A stretch of DNA of 64,000 nucleotides from an uncultured Lachnospiraceae bacterium (GCA_905207905.1 CAJLNC010000002.1:10377-74376); one strand, 5' to 3'. Positions 31,865 to 41,721 are shown, numbered from the stretch's first letter. A program made the numbers and translations. Notes: generated by a model from the sequence alone, not told the origin.

Positions 31865-33520
31865 ATGGCAAATGGAAATGGTAAGATTCTGACAGTTGAG
31901 CAGGAACAGAAACTGCGTCAGCCCATTGAAGATTATGTCGGAAAAATTCAGGCAAAGATTGACAGCCTCAGAGCGGATGGCACTGATAAAGTGGTGGCGA
32001 TTCAGAACAAAATGGATTCTGTAAAGAGAGACCGCACACTGACCTCTTCGGAAAAAGAGTCTGCAAAAGCAACGCTGCAGAGCGAGCTGCAGAAGGCAAA
32101 ATCTGTGGAAGCTGCCAACAAAAATGAAGTTTCAAAATTAATTGGGGATGCGGAAAACTACCTCAAAGCACATTTCGACAAAGAGTACTATCAGCCGGTG
32201 AAAGAGAGCTGCGAGCAGGAAAAAGCCCGGGCGAAAGCCAAGTATGAGGAAAATGTAGCAAAGTTAAATAAAGAGCATCAGGATAATCTGGCGAAGCTCT
32301 CCAATCATCAGGAGATCAAGGATGAGAAGTATGTACATAAAAACAGACTTTTTGATGCCAAGATGACCTATGAGAAAGAGCTTCAGGAGATCAAGGACAG
32401 AAGGCATGCGGCATATACCTGGAAGTATCATATGATTGATCTGCTGCGTATGTCCAAGTTTACCTTTATGGAGAACCGGGCTCAGAAGTGGGAGAATTAT
32501 AAGTACACCTTTAACCGCAGAGATTTCCTGCTGAAAAATGGTCTGTACATTGCCATTGTTCTGATTTTCGTGGCTCTGTGCATCATCACACCCATTGTAA
32601 AGCATACACCGCTGTTGACCTATAATAATGTGCTGAACATCCTTCAGCAGGCATCACCCCGTATGTTCCTGGCCCTTGGAGTTGCCGGACTGATCATGTT
32701 AGCTGGTACGGATCTTTCTATTGGCCGTATGGTTGGTATGGGTATGACTGCTGCTACCATTATCATGCATCAGGGCAAGAATACCGGTGCTGTGTTTGGT
32801 CATGTATTTGATTTCACAGGACTTCCGGTGATCGTTCGCATGATTTTTGCACTGCTTGTGTGTATCGTACTGTGTACTTTCTTTACTTCCATTGCAGGTT
32901 TCTTCACTGCAAAATTCAAGATGCATCCTTTTATCTCCACCATGGCCAACATGCTGATGATCTTCGGTCTTGTTACCTATGCGACCAAGGGTGTATCTTT
33001 CGGAGCTATTGAATCCAGCATTCCGGGAATGATTATCCCCAAGATTAACGGATTCCCCACGATTATCATCTGGGCAGTTGTAGCAGTGGTTATCGTATGG
33101 TTTATCTGGAATAAGACAACCTTTGGTAAATATCTGTATGCAGTGGGCGGAAATCCGGAAGCAGCTTCTGTATCCGGTATCTCTGTATTCAAGGTAACTA
33201 TGGGTGCATTTATCCTGGCAGGTATTCTGTACGGTTTCGGCGCTTGGCTGGAGTGCGCAAGAATGTTCGGTTCCGGTTCAGCAGCTTACGGGCAGGGCTG
33301 GGAGACCGACGCGATCGCAGCCTGCGTAGTGGGAGGCGTATCCTTCACTGGTGGTATTGGTAAGATTTCAGGTGTCGTAGTTGGTGTGCTGATCTTCACA
33401 GCCCTGACATACTCCCTGACAATTCTTGGTATTGATACTAACCTGCAGTTTGTATTCTCCGGTATCATTATTCTGGTAGCTGTTACACTTGACTGTCTGA
33501 AATATGTACAGAAGAAGTAA
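31865..33520 (+). CDS. mglC: Galactose ABC transporter permease with N-terminal coiled-coil extension
   Basis: The membrane part (~230-551) is a normal MglC-type permease with about nine spans and the family motifs LMLAGTDLSIGRMVGMG, KFKMHPFISTMANMLM, GKYLYAVGGNPEAASVSGI and GGVSFTGGIGKISG. Ahead of it lies an extra ~225-residue cytoplasmic region that is highly charged and helical. It includes long coiled-coil stretches (SSEKESAKATLQSELQKAKSVE, EQEKARAKAKYEENVAKLNKEH). Canonical MglC is about 330 residues, so this extension is striking. The frame is continuous and ATG 31865 has GAGGGAG upstream, so it appears to be translated. It may dock other proteins to the transporter. A terminator follows the stop. 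Confidence 0.92.
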   Translation: MANGNGKILTVEQEQKLRQPIEDYVGKIQAKIDSLRADGTDKVVAIQNKMDSVKRDRTLTSSEKESAKATLQSELQKAKSVEAANKNEVSKLIGDAENYLKAHFDKEYYQPVKESCEQEKARAKAKYEENVAKLNKEHQDNLAKLSNHQEIKDEKYVHKNRLFDAKMTYEKELQEIKDRRHAAYTWKYHMIDLLRMSKFTFMENRAQKWENYKYTFNRRDFLLKNGLYIAIVLIFVALCIITPIVKHTPLLTYNNVLNILQQASPRMFLALGVAGLIMLAGTDLSIGRMVGMGMTAATIIMHQGKNTGAVFGHVFDFTGLPVIVRMIFALLVCIVLCTFFTSIAGFFTAKFKMHPFISTMANMLMIFGLVTYATKGVSFGAIESSIPGMIIPKINGFPTIIIWAVVAVVIVWFIWNKTTFGKYLYAVGGNPEAASVSGISVFKVTMGAFILAGILYGFGAWLECARMFGSGSAAYGQGWETDAIAACVVGGVSFTGGIGKISGVVVGVLIFTALTYSLTILGIDTNLQFVFSGIIILVAVTLDCLKYVQKK

Positions 33521-33567
33521 TGGATTGCCAGGTCTGGTGAATTGAAGACTTTATAAGTTCTCTTAAG

Positions 33568-33633
33568 GAGAGCTGTTGTAAAATGAATGAGAGGTGTTTG
33601 TTTTCCCTCTTCTTTTACAGCAGCTCTCTTTTT
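33568..33633 (+). terminator. Terminator of the mgl operon
   Basis: GAGAGCTGTTGTAAAA (33568-33583) pairs with TTTTACAGCAGCTCTC (33613-33628) with one G-U, followed by TTTTT. Confidence 0.82.
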
Positions 33634-33640
33634 CCAGCAG

Positions 33641-33669
33641 TTTACAATTATTTTACCATTTGATATAAT
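33641..33669 (+). promoter_or_regulatory. Promoter of the two-component operon
   Basis: TTTACA (33641-33646) and a perfect TATAAT (33664-33669) are 17 bases apart, directly after the mgl terminator and 83 bases before the response-regulator start. Confidence 0.7.
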
Positions 33670-33751
33670 AGTAACAATCAGTGGACATAGTACAGTTATA
33701 ACAAGAATGTCTGAGAAAATAAGAACGAAAAGAAACGATGATGGGGGAAAC

Positions 33752-35386
33752 ATGGGCGGAGAGCAGACTATAGCGGCAGATCGTTACACAGTGCTTTTAG
33801 TGGATGATGAGGATGAAGTGATCCAGGTCATTATGAAGAAAATAGATTGGAAGAGTTTGGGATTCACGGTGATCGGATACGCTAATAACGGGGTAAAGGC
33901 GTTGGAGATGGTGGAGGAATTTCAGCCGGATGTGGTGATGACAGATATTAAGATGCCCTATATGGATGGTATGGAACTGGCAGGCCGCATCAAGATTGAA
34001 TTTCCTACAACAAAGATTTTATTGTTTACAGGCTTTGATGAATTTGAGTATGCCAAAGAGGCGGTTCATCTGGAGGTGGAGGAGTATATTCTCAAACCGG
34101 TCAATTCAGTGGAACTGACCAAGGTATTTGCCCAGCTAAAGGAGAAGCTGGATCAGGAGATCAGCGAAAAGCGCAATGTGGAGACGCTGCAGAATTATTA
34201 TCTGGAGTCCCTTCCTTTCCTGAGAAGTAATTTTTATATTACGCTTATTGAGGGACGAATTGATGAGAAAGAGCTGGAAAAATATCTTTCAGATTACCAG
34301 ATCTCATTGCCGGGTCCTTTTTACTGCTGTCTTTTAATTCATACCTCGTCCAGCCAGGTTCCCAAAGAGATGACGCCTCTGCTGCTGGCTGCATCTGTAC
34401 AAAAGCAGGTGGAAGAACGGCTGGTGGGGCAGTGGCAGGCCAAAAGTTTTTCCTACCTGGGGAATACGGTTCTGATCGCCCAGGTAAAGCATGAGGAGGC
34501 AGTTTCGGAGCTTACAGATGAGTGTGATCGTTTTTGCCGATATGTGCACCGGATCATTGGTGCAGTGGTGACTGTCGGTATTGGGCAGGTGTGCAGAACA
34601 ATTCCGGAATTGGCGGGTTCCTATCGGGGAGCCAGGGAAGCTCTCTACTATAGAAGTATTTATGGAGCCAACCGGGCTATCAATATCAAAGAGATCGTTC
34701 CCAAAGCTATGAATCAGAGCGTAAGCACAGGAGAAGCAGAGATGGGAAATCTCTTTAAAATGATTCGATTGGGAACTGGGCGGGAGGTGGAGGAAGCGGT
34801 GGAGCGGTACCTGAATGATATGGTCACTCCTATGCAGTCGCTGCCTCAGCATCATATCCATGTGATGGAGATGGTGACGGCATTGTACCGGTTTTCCGCA
34901 AATAATGAGATACAGGAAGAGGAGGATCTGGGAGATATCCGCCAGCTTTATGGCAGGCTTGTGGAGCTGGAGCCGGAGGGGCTGAAAAAGTGGCTGGTTC
35001 GGATCTGCCTGGATTACAGAGAAAAACTGATCCGTTTGCGGAGCAGTTCCACAAAATCTTTTGTTCAGAATGCGAAGGAATATGTGAGGAACAATTATGC
35101 AGATGAGGAGCTTTCACTGAACCAGATCTGCGATGCTCTGGGAGTATCCAATTCCTATTTTTCTACGATCTTTAAGAAGGAAACGGGAAATTCTTTTATC
35201 GGATATCTTACAGAGTTTCGGATGGAGCAGGCCTCCAGGATGCTGATTGAGACGAATGAAAAGAGCTATATTATAGCCCAGAAGGTGGGATATACGGATT
35301 CCAATTATTTCAGCTATGTATTTAAGCGGCAGTACGGCGTTTCACCTTCCAAATACAGAACGGAGCATACAAAACGTGAAAAGTAA
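33752..35386 (+). CDS. AraC-type response regulator (YesN-like)
   Basis: This is a 544-residue transcription factor. Residues ~12-130 are a receiver domain with the acidic pocket DDE (18-20), phospho-acceptor Asp65 (VVMTDIKMPYMDG) and Lys115 (YILKPV). A ~290-residue middle region of unknown fold follows. Residues ~440-544 are two AraC helix-turn-helix motifs (LSLNQICDALGVSNSYFSTIFKKETG and SYIIAQKVGYTDSNYFSYVFKRQYGVSPSKYR). It should be phosphorylated by the adjacent kinase and probably controls the mgl operon. ATG 33752 follows GGGGGAAAC; an in-frame ATG at 33707 lacks a ribosome site. The kinase start overlaps its stop. Confidence 0.9.
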   Translation: MGGEQTIAADRYTVLLVDDEDEVIQVIMKKIDWKSLGFTVIGYANNGVKALEMVEEFQPDVVMTDIKMPYMDGMELAGRIKIEFPTTKILLFTGFDEFEYAKEAVHLEVEEYILKPVNSVELTKVFAQLKEKLDQEISEKRNVETLQNYYLESLPFLRSNFYITLIEGRIDEKELEKYLSDYQISLPGPFYCCLLIHTSSSQVPKEMTPLLLAASVQKQVEERLVGQWQAKSFSYLGNTVLIAQVKHEEAVSELTDECDRFCRYVHRIIGAVVTVGIGQVCRTIPELAGSYRGAREALYYRSIYGANRAINIKEIVPKAMNQSVSTGEAEMGNLFKMIRLGTGREVEEAVERYLNDMVTPMQSLPQHHIHVMEMVTALYRFSANNEIQEEEDLGDIRQLYGRLVELEPEGLKKWLVRICLDYREKLIRLRSSSTKSFVQNAKEYVRNNYADEELSLNQICDALGVSNSYFSTIFKKETGNSFIGYLTEFRMEQASRMLIETNEKSYIIAQKVGYTDSNYFSYVFKRQYGVSPSKYRTEHTKREK

Positions 35387-37241
35387 GAATTCCGGGCGTT
35401 TTAACAGCTTAAGGCAGCGGGGACTTCAGACCACCATTATGATGGCTTTTTCTATTATTTCTATTTCTATTATTCTGATTTTGGGCATTGTTTTGTACGT
35501 CCGTTTTTCTGTAGTATCTAGAGAGGAAGTCATTCAGAGTACTCAGAAACTTATGGAACAGACGGGAGAGAGTCTGGAGGATTATCTGATTAGTATGCGG
35601 CAGATTTCAGATGCGGCTTATTACAATGTGATTAAGGAGAGTGATTTTTCCACCCAGAATCAGGAGGTTCGGGCGGGGTTGAACCTTCTGTACGAGGCCA
35701 ACAAGGAAAAGCTTCGCAGCATTGCCCTGTATAACAATTACGGCAGTCTGCTGGCGGCAGAGCCTGTGGCCGATCAGAAAGAAGATCCGGATGTGACTCA
35801 TCAGGACTGGTATCAGCAGGCAGTGAATGAGATGGAGAATATGCATTTTTCCACCCCACATATCCAGAATCTGTTTAAGGATGTGGCTTTTCGGTATTAC
35901 TGGGTGATCTCATTAAGCCGGGTAGTGGAGCTTAACAATGGTGGAGATTCTCAGTTGGGAGTGCTTTTGGTGGACATGGACTACTCCAGCATTTCCAGAT
36001 TGATGAAAAAGATTAATACAGCCAACAACGGCCAGTACTATTATCTGTGCGACAGCAATGGGGAGATCATCTATCACCAGCGCCAGGTACAGATCAGCGA
36101 TGGGATTGCCAGTGAAAACAGCAAAGCGGCGGCAGCCTGCAAGGACGGCATCTATGATGAAGTTTTTGAGGGAGAGCATCGGAAGGTGGTGGTGAACACC
36201 ATCAGCTACACGGGCTGGAAGCTGGTGGGAGTGATCCCTTATTCTGCATTCACCTCCGGTATGGCAGGGGTGAGGTACTTCATTGTGCTGTTTACCATCA
36301 TTATGATGATGACTCTGGTGGTGATCAACCGCATGGTGTCAGTGCGGATTTCCAGGCCCATACTGCGGCTGAATGATTCGGTTCTGGAATATGAGGCGGG
36401 AGAGAAACCGAAAATTTATATCGGGGGATCCAAGGAGATCCGGCATCTGGGGTATTCTATTCAGAAGTCCTACGAAGAGATTGAAGAACTGATGAAGCGG
36501 ATTGTGTGGGAACAGAACGAACGGAGGAAAAGCGAGCTGGATGCTCTGCAGAGTCAGATTAATCCTCATTTCCTCTATAATGCCTTGGATTCCATTACCT
36601 GGATGATTGAAGCAGAAAGGAATGATGAGGCGGCTTATATGATCACCCAGCTTGCCCGTTTGTTCCGAATCAGTCTTTCCAAGGGGCGTACGATTATCAG
36701 CGTGAAAGATGAAATTCAGCATGCTCAGAGCTATATGAACATTCAAAAGATTCGATGTAAAAATTCTTTTACTGTGGAGTTTGAGATAGAGCCGGAGATC
36801 CTCTTGGCCTGCACAGTGAAGCTGGTCTTACAGCCTATACTGGAAAACGCTATTAACTATGGAGTCAGCGGTGAAGATGAGGATGGAGAGATCCGGATCA
36901 TTGGAAAAGAAAAGGAGGGGAATATTCTCCTTATGGTGAAGGATAACGGAATAGGCATCCCGGAGGATCAGGTGGGGCTGCTGCTTACAGACAACGAGCG
37001 GGTGCATAAGCACGGATCCGGAGTGGGGCTTGTGAATGTAAATAACCGGCTGCAGCTTCTGTTTGGAGAAGAGTATGGCCTTCGCATTGAGAGCGAGCCG
37101 GACGAGGGAACGACCGTCACTGTCTGTATTCCATTTATCCCCTACACAGAGGAGAACCGAAAACTTCTGGAAAAGGGATACCGTTTCAGCAAAGAGGAGA
37201 TCATAAGCAGAAAACGCAGGGAAAATAGGGATGAAAAATAG
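35376..37241 (+). CDS. Membrane sensor histidine kinase (YesM/LytS-type)
   Basis: This 621-residue kinase starts at GTG 35376, inside the end of the regulator gene, ten bases after CGGAG. Span one is ~22-43, followed by an extracytoplasmic sensor region (~45-290, Cache-like) and span two (YFIVLFTIIMMMTLVVIN). Next come a HAMP region and the His_kinase domain with INPHFLYNALDSITW (His398), and the ATPase with ILENAINYG, DNGIGIP and GSGVGLVNVNNRL. With the upstream regulator it forms a YesM/YesN pair, commonly linked to carbohydrate uptake. The next two genes encode sugar-binding-like proteins that may feed it signals. Confidence 0.9.
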   Translation: MKSKNSGRFNSLRQRGLQTTIMMAFSIISISIILILGIVLYVRFSVVSREEVIQSTQKLMEQTGESLEDYLISMRQISDAAYYNVIKESDFSTQNQEVRAGLNLLYEANKEKLRSIALYNNYGSLLAAEPVADQKEDPDVTHQDWYQQAVNEMENMHFSTPHIQNLFKDVAFRYYWVISLSRVVELNNGGDSQLGVLLVDMDYSSISRLMKKINTANNGQYYYLCDSNGEIIYHQRQVQISDGIASENSKAAAACKDGIYDEVFEGEHRKVVVNTISYTGWKLVGVIPYSAFTSGMAGVRYFIVLFTIIMMMTLVVINRMVSVRISRPILRLNDSVLEYEAGEKPKIYIGGSKEIRHLGYSIQKSYEEIEELMKRIVWEQNERRKSELDALQSQINPHFLYNALDSITWMIEAERNDEAAYMITQLARLFRISLSKGRTIISVKDEIQHAQSYMNIQKIRCKNSFTVEFEIEPEILLACTVKLVLQPILENAINYGVSGEDEDGEIRIIGKEKEGNILLMVKDNGIGIPEDQVGLLLTDNERVHKHGSGVGLVNVNNRLQLLFGEEYGLRIESEPDEGTTVTVCIPFIPYTEENRKLLEKGYRFSKEEIISRKRRENRDEK

Positions 37242-38202
37242 TAGGAAAATGTTTATTCTCATAGAGGGACTGTTGGCAGCGCTTCTGGTGACGGTCTTTT
37301 TGGCCATGGTGCGGGAGAGGAAGCCGCCGGAACAGAAGAAGATTTCTGTTATTGTCAGTGCTTCCGATGACAGCCAGTGGGCTGCATTTCAATATGGCCT
37401 TCGGATGGCGGCCCAGGATTTTGGGATTGATTTGACGGTGGTGAAAACGCAGGGAGATCTGTGGCTGGAGGAAGAGCAAAGGCTGATAAAACGAGAGATG
37501 GAAAAAGGCGCGGATGCGGTGATCGTCCAACCTGCGCCTTATCCGGGGACGGCAAAGATGCTGGAGAAGATGGCGCGTCAGATTCCCATTATGCTGGTGG
37601 AGGATAATGGAGCCGCTGAGGGAGAGGAGACCTTCCTTCCCTACACAGCGCCGGATAATTATGGCATGGGGAAAGCACTGGCTTTTGAGCTGCTTTTGGA
37701 TTACAGCGGAACCATACAGGGAAAAACGATAGGGATTGTTTTAGAAACAGCGGGTTCTGGAGCAGCGAAGAAGCGTCTGCAGGGATTTCTGGATGCTGTT
37801 GAGGGGAAGGGAGGAAAGGTTCTTTGGAGTCTTCCGAAAGACCAGAAGATGGAAAGTTATATTCTGAAAGAACAGCCCGGCGTGGATTTTGTCATCGCCC
37901 TGGATGATAAAAGCGTGGTGCAGGCAGGAGCGGCCTCAGAGGCCAATGATCTTCATGGAGCTTTGGTTTACGGCATCGGAAATTCTACGGAGGCTGTTTA
38001 CTATCTGGATTCGGATGCGGTTCAGTGTCTGGTTGTGCCGGATGAATTTAATGTGGGCTATCAGAGTCTGGCAGAGGCGGCGGACAGCAGCGGCAGTTTT
38101 TATGACAGGATGGAGAGTCAGACGGTTTCTCATACAGTACTGCGCAGAGAAGAGCTGTTTTTTAAGGAAAATCAGGAGATTCTGTTTACTATGAACCAGT
38201 GA
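37231..38202 (+). CDS. Membrane-anchored periplasmic-binding-protein-like sugar sensor
   Basis: This 323-residue protein has one N-terminal membrane anchor (ILIEGLLAALLVTVFLAMV, ~9-27) without a lipobox or clear cleavage site. A Peripl_BP_4 type ligand-binding fold follows: KISVIVSASDDSQWAAFQYGLRMAAQDFGIDLTVVKT, MEKGADAVIVQPAPYPG, IPIMLVEDNGA, GKTIGIVLETAGSGAAKKRLQGFLDAV and VDFVIALDDKSVVQAG. It overlaps the kinase stop by 11 bases. Together with the next lipoprotein it probably binds sugar outside the cell and acts as co-sensor for the kinase rather than as a transport component, since no permease accompanies it. Confidence 0.8.
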   Translation: MKNSRKMFILIEGLLAALLVTVFLAMVRERKPPEQKKISVIVSASDDSQWAAFQYGLRMAAQDFGIDLTVVKTQGDLWLEEEQRLIKREMEKGADAVIVQPAPYPGTAKMLEKMARQIPIMLVEDNGAAEGEETFLPYTAPDNYGMGKALAFELLLDYSGTIQGKTIGIVLETAGSGAAKKRLQGFLDAVEGKGGKVLWSLPKDQKMESYILKEQPGVDFVIALDDKSVVQAGAASEANDLHGALVYGIGNSTEAVYYLDSDAVQCLVVPDEFNVGYQSLAEAADSSGSFYDRMESQTVSHTVLRREELFFKENQEILFTMNQ

Positions 38203-38308
38203 ACCAGAACAGGGCGGACGTGTTTTGGTATGGAACTATTTGTATTATGGAACTTTTATACCAGGAAACTTTATAACCGGAGGAGTTTGGACCGGAAGGT
38301 GAACAGAT

Positions 38309-39349
38309 ATGAAGAAAAAGGGATTATGTGGGGTAGCTGTCTGCATGGCGGCAGTCTCTCTTTGGGGCTGTGGAAAGCAGCAGCCGGAGAAAATTGAAAA
38401 AGGCAGGATCGGAGTAGCCTGTTACAATGAGAGAGATACCTTTATTAACGCTCTGGTGGAGAGCTTTAAAGAGCAGATGAGTCAGTATGAGAAACAGGGA
38501 TTTAAGGCGGAAGTGACGGTGACGGACGCGGGGGGGATGCAGAGAAGTCAGGATGATCAGGTGAAGGAGATGATTACCGCCGGCTGCGATGTGCTGTGCG
38601 TGAACCTGGTGGATCGGACAGACCCTTCTGAGATCATTGATCTGGCCAGGGAGAAAGACGTTCCCATTATTTTTTTCAACCGGGAGCCAGTGGCAGAGGA
38701 TATGCTTCAGTGGAATGGTTTGTACTATGTGGGGGCCTATGCGGAGCAGTCAGGAATCATGCAGGGAGAACTGGCGGCGGAGGCTATTGAGAAAAATGAT
38801 AAGATTGATAAAAATAAGGATGGAAAGATTCAGTACGCAGTGCTGGAGGGCGAGCCGGGGCATCAGGATGCGATCATCCGCACAGAGAATGCAGTCGATA
38901 CTATGAAGAAAAAGGGAATCAAAATGGAAAAGATCAGCTATGGAATTGCCAACTGGAGCCGGGCCCAGGCTCAGAATCGGATGCTTCAGATGATCAGCCA
39001 GTATCCAAACAAAATTGAGTTGGTGCTGGCAAATAATGACGATATGATTTTGGGGGCGTTGGATGCCTATGAGAAGCTGAATCTTACGGAGACTTCGGTG
39101 CCGGTATTTTTTGGCATAGACGGAACGGATCAGGGCCTGGAAGCGCTGAGAGAGGGGAAGATAGCAGGCACGGTGTATAACGACAAGGAGGGCCAGGCGA
39201 AAGCCATGGCGCAGCTGGCGGTGGCGCTGATTACGGGGGAAGGGCTGGATGAGATCTCCTTTGAAAATGAAAAATATATTTATCTGCCCTATACCAAGGT
39301 GACTTCGGAGAATGTGAAGGATTTTATAGGAAAGTCTGAGAAAAATTAA
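38309..39349 (+). CDS. MglB-like sugar-binding lipoprotein
   Basis: This 346-residue lipoprotein has the lipobox LWGC with Cys21. The mature domain resembles galactose-binding protein: GRIGVACYNERDTFINALVESFKEQM, AGCDVLCVNLVDRTDPSEIIDLA, VPIIFFNREPVAEDM, IDKNKDGKIQYAVLEGEPGHQDAIIRT (calcium-like loop as in MglB) and IELVLANNDDMILGALDAYE. It has the lipobox that the transport MglB of this locus lacks. Its place behind the histidine kinase suggests a sensing role, though it could also supply MglAC. AAGGTGAACAGAT lies before ATG 38309. Confidence 0.88.
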   Translation: MKKKGLCGVAVCMAAVSLWGCGKQQPEKIEKGRIGVACYNERDTFINALVESFKEQMSQYEKQGFKAEVTVTDAGGMQRSQDDQVKEMITAGCDVLCVNLVDRTDPSEIIDLAREKDVPIIFFNREPVAEDMLQWNGLYYVGAYAEQSGIMQGELAAEAIEKNDKIDKNKDGKIQYAVLEGEPGHQDAIIRTENAVDTMKKKGIKMEKISYGIANWSRAQAQNRMLQMISQYPNKIELVLANNDDMILGALDAYEKLNLTETSVPVFFGIDGTDQGLEALREGKIAGTVYNDKEGQAKAMAQLAVALITGEGLDEISFENEKYIYLPYTKVTSENVKDFIGKSEKN

Positions 39350-39368
39350 GAGGGTGAGAAGAGCAGGC

Positions 39369-39406
39369 GGGCTGCGGCAGGGAGAGAAAGAGGCCGCAGT
39401 CCTTTT
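39369..39406 (+). terminator. Terminator of the sensor operon
   Basis: GGGCTGCGGC (39369-39378) pairs with GCCGCAGTCC (39393-39402) with one G-U, followed by TTTT. Confidence 0.65.
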
Positions 39407-39439
39407 GCTTATGAAGTCCATACAAGAGAGGATTAATTT

Positions 39440-41578
39440 ATGAATCTGTACAGTCAGAAAGATATGCTGGATTATGATGTGGAGACGCCGCTGCGGACGA
39501 TCTGCGGATTTAAAGTGCGCCCAGGTATGTTTGATATCAACGGAGCCATGGCGCTGAGAAATGGGGTGAATTTTACCATTCACACCCATTATGGGACTGC
39601 CTGTGAGCTGCTTTTATTTCACCGACAGCAGGAGGATCCCTTTGCAGTGCTTCCCTTTCCGGAGGACTATAAGATTGGGGATGTGTATTCCATGATTGTA
39701 TTTGATCTGGATATTGAGGAGATCGAGTATGCCTACCGGGTGGATGGTCCCTATAGGCCGGAGGAGGGCCTTTTGTTTGACCGGAAGAATGTGCTCTTAG
39801 ATCCCTATGCCAGGGCGGTGGCAGGACAGAAGATCTGGGGTAAGACAAGGCAGGGGGCGTACCATGCCCGGGTGGTGAAAGATTCTTTTGACTGGGGGGA
39901 TATGCCCCAGTCAAAGCAGGAGTTAAGCGATCTGATCATTTATGAGCTGCATGTTCGGGGATTTACCAAACATCCCTCCTCAGGCGTAAAATGGGGAGGT
40001 ACCTTTGCAGGGTTAAAGGAAAAGATCCCTTATTTAAAGGATCTTGGCATTAATGCAGTGGAGCTGATGCCTATCTTTGAGTTTGATGAAAACCGCAATG
40101 CCAGAGAGGTGGATGGGAAGCGTCTTCTGGATTACTGGGGATACAATACGGTCAATTTCTTTTCTCCCAACACCAGCTACAGCGCCTCTGTGGAATTTAA
40201 CCGGGAGGGCATGGAGCTGAAAGATCTGATCAAGGCTCTTCATGACAATGGGATTGAGGTGATTCTGGATGTAGTGTTTAATCACACTGCGGAGGGGAAT
40301 GAACAGGGAGCCACCTTCTGTTTTAAGGGATTGGACAATAAAATCTACTATATGCTCACCCCGGACGGCAATTATTACAATTTTAGCGGCTGTGGCAATA
40401 CCTTAAACTGCAATCATCCAGTGGTGCGCCAGCTGATACTGGAGTGTCTGCGGTACTGGACGGTGTGCTACCGGGTGGACGGTTTCCGTTTCGACCTGGC
40501 CAGCATTCTGGGAAGGAATGAGGACGGAACGCCCATGAATATGCCGCCGCTGCTTCACAGTCTGGCTTTTGATCCCATCCTGAGCCGGACGAAGCTTATC
40601 GCAGAGGCCTGGGATGCGGGAGGTATGTACCAGGTGGGCAGCTTCCCGGCACATAAACGGTGGGCAGAGTGGAATGGCAGATACCGGGACGCAGTGAGAG
40701 GCTTTTTAAAGGGAGATAACTGGGAGGCCTGGCAGGCGGCCTGGAGCATCTGCGGATCCGGAGATCTCTACGGGGGAGGCCATTTTGGTCAGGAACAAAA
40801 CAGCCGGTATGCAGGGTACAATTCCTGCGTGAATTTCCTCACCTGTCATGACGGTTTTACCCTTCATGATCTTTATTCCTATAATGAAAAGCACAATCTG
40901 GAAAATGGCTGGGATAATACAGACGGAGCTAATGACAACCGCAGTTGGAACTGCGGAGCTGAGGGAGAGACCAATGATCAGGAGGTGCTGAGGCTTCGGT
41001 TCCGGATGATTCGCAATGCCTGCGCGGTATTGATGTGCAGCCGGGGGACCCCTATGTTTTTGGCCGGAGATGAATTTGGAAATACTCAGTACGGCAACAA
41101 CAACAGTTACTGCCAGGATAATGAGATCTCCTGGCTGGACTGGAGTTTGCTGGAGAAAAACAGGGAGCTGTATGAATTTTTCCGATTTATGATTGCATTC
41201 CGAAAAAAGCATCCGGTAATCCAGAAAAAACTGCCTTCTGCTGTCTGTGGAATGGAGCCTATGCATACCCATGGGGTACAGGCGGAGGAGACGAACCTGC
41301 CGAAGGATACCAGAACTTTTTCCGTAAGCTTTGCAGGCTATGACAGAGTAAAGGGAAAGGACGATCTGGTATATCTCTCCATCAATACTTACTGGGAGGA
41401 TGTTACCATCACTTTGCCAAAGCTCAAACGGGGCGTCTGGTATCTTACCGTGAACACCAACGGGGATGAGGCGGAAAGGTACTTTTACCAGCCAGGGCAG
41501 GAGCGCAGAATTGAGGGAAGTTTTGTGATGCGCCCCAGATCTGTGTGTGTCTTTGTAGGAAAAACGTATGGAAGGTAA
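39440..41578 (+). CDS. Glycogen debranching enzyme / isoamylase-type GH13 protein
   Basis: This 712-residue cytoplasmic alpha-glucan enzyme is of GlgX/isoamylase type. Residues ~15-140 form a CBM48-like domain. The GH13 barrel carries nucleophile Asp352 (VDGFRFDLA), acid/base Glu389 (LIAEAWDAGG) and transition-state Asp471 (TCHDGFT). Isoamylase-type segments include ADRVDG-like YRVDGPYRPEEGLLFD and GDEFGNTQYGNNNSYCQDNEISWLDW. It would hydrolyse alpha-1,6 branches of glycogen or limit dextrins. The start ATG 39440 follows GAGAGGATTAATTT. It stands between the sugar-sensing locus and the lysine-riboswitch unit, so a role in storage-glucan use is likely but not proven. Confidence 0.9.
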   Translation: MNLYSQKDMLDYDVETPLRTICGFKVRPGMFDINGAMALRNGVNFTIHTHYGTACELLLFHRQQEDPFAVLPFPEDYKIGDVYSMIVFDLDIEEIEYAYRVDGPYRPEEGLLFDRKNVLLDPYARAVAGQKIWGKTRQGAYHARVVKDSFDWGDMPQSKQELSDLIIYELHVRGFTKHPSSGVKWGGTFAGLKEKIPYLKDLGINAVELMPIFEFDENRNAREVDGKRLLDYWGYNTVNFFSPNTSYSASVEFNREGMELKDLIKALHDNGIEVILDVVFNHTAEGNEQGATFCFKGLDNKIYYMLTPDGNYYNFSGCGNTLNCNHPVVRQLILECLRYWTVCYRVDGFRFDLASILGRNEDGTPMNMPPLLHSLAFDPILSRTKLIAEAWDAGGMYQVGSFPAHKRWAEWNGRYRDAVRGFLKGDNWEAWQAAWSICGSGDLYGGGHFGQEQNSRYAGYNSCVNFLTCHDGFTLHDLYSYNEKHNLENGWDNTDGANDNRSWNCGAEGETNDQEVLRLRFRMIRNACAVLMCSRGTPMFLAGDEFGNTQYGNNNSYCQDNEISWLDWSLLEKNRELYEFFRFMIAFRKKHPVIQKKLPSAVCGMEPMHTHGVQAEETNLPKDTRTFSVSFAGYDRVKGKDDLVYLSINTYWEDVTITLPKLKRGVWYLTVNTNGDEAERYFYQPGQERRIEGSFVMRPRSVCVFVGKTYGR

Positions 41579-41721
41579 TTTACCAGTGATGACAAAAATT
41601 AAAATCTGATAAATTTTGTGTGAAATTTAGCTAAAATTTTCTCTTCCCTTTTTTACGGAAACGTGCTACAATAACAAAGATAACTAAAATTCGCAGACGA
41701 AACAGAATAGAAAAGGACATG

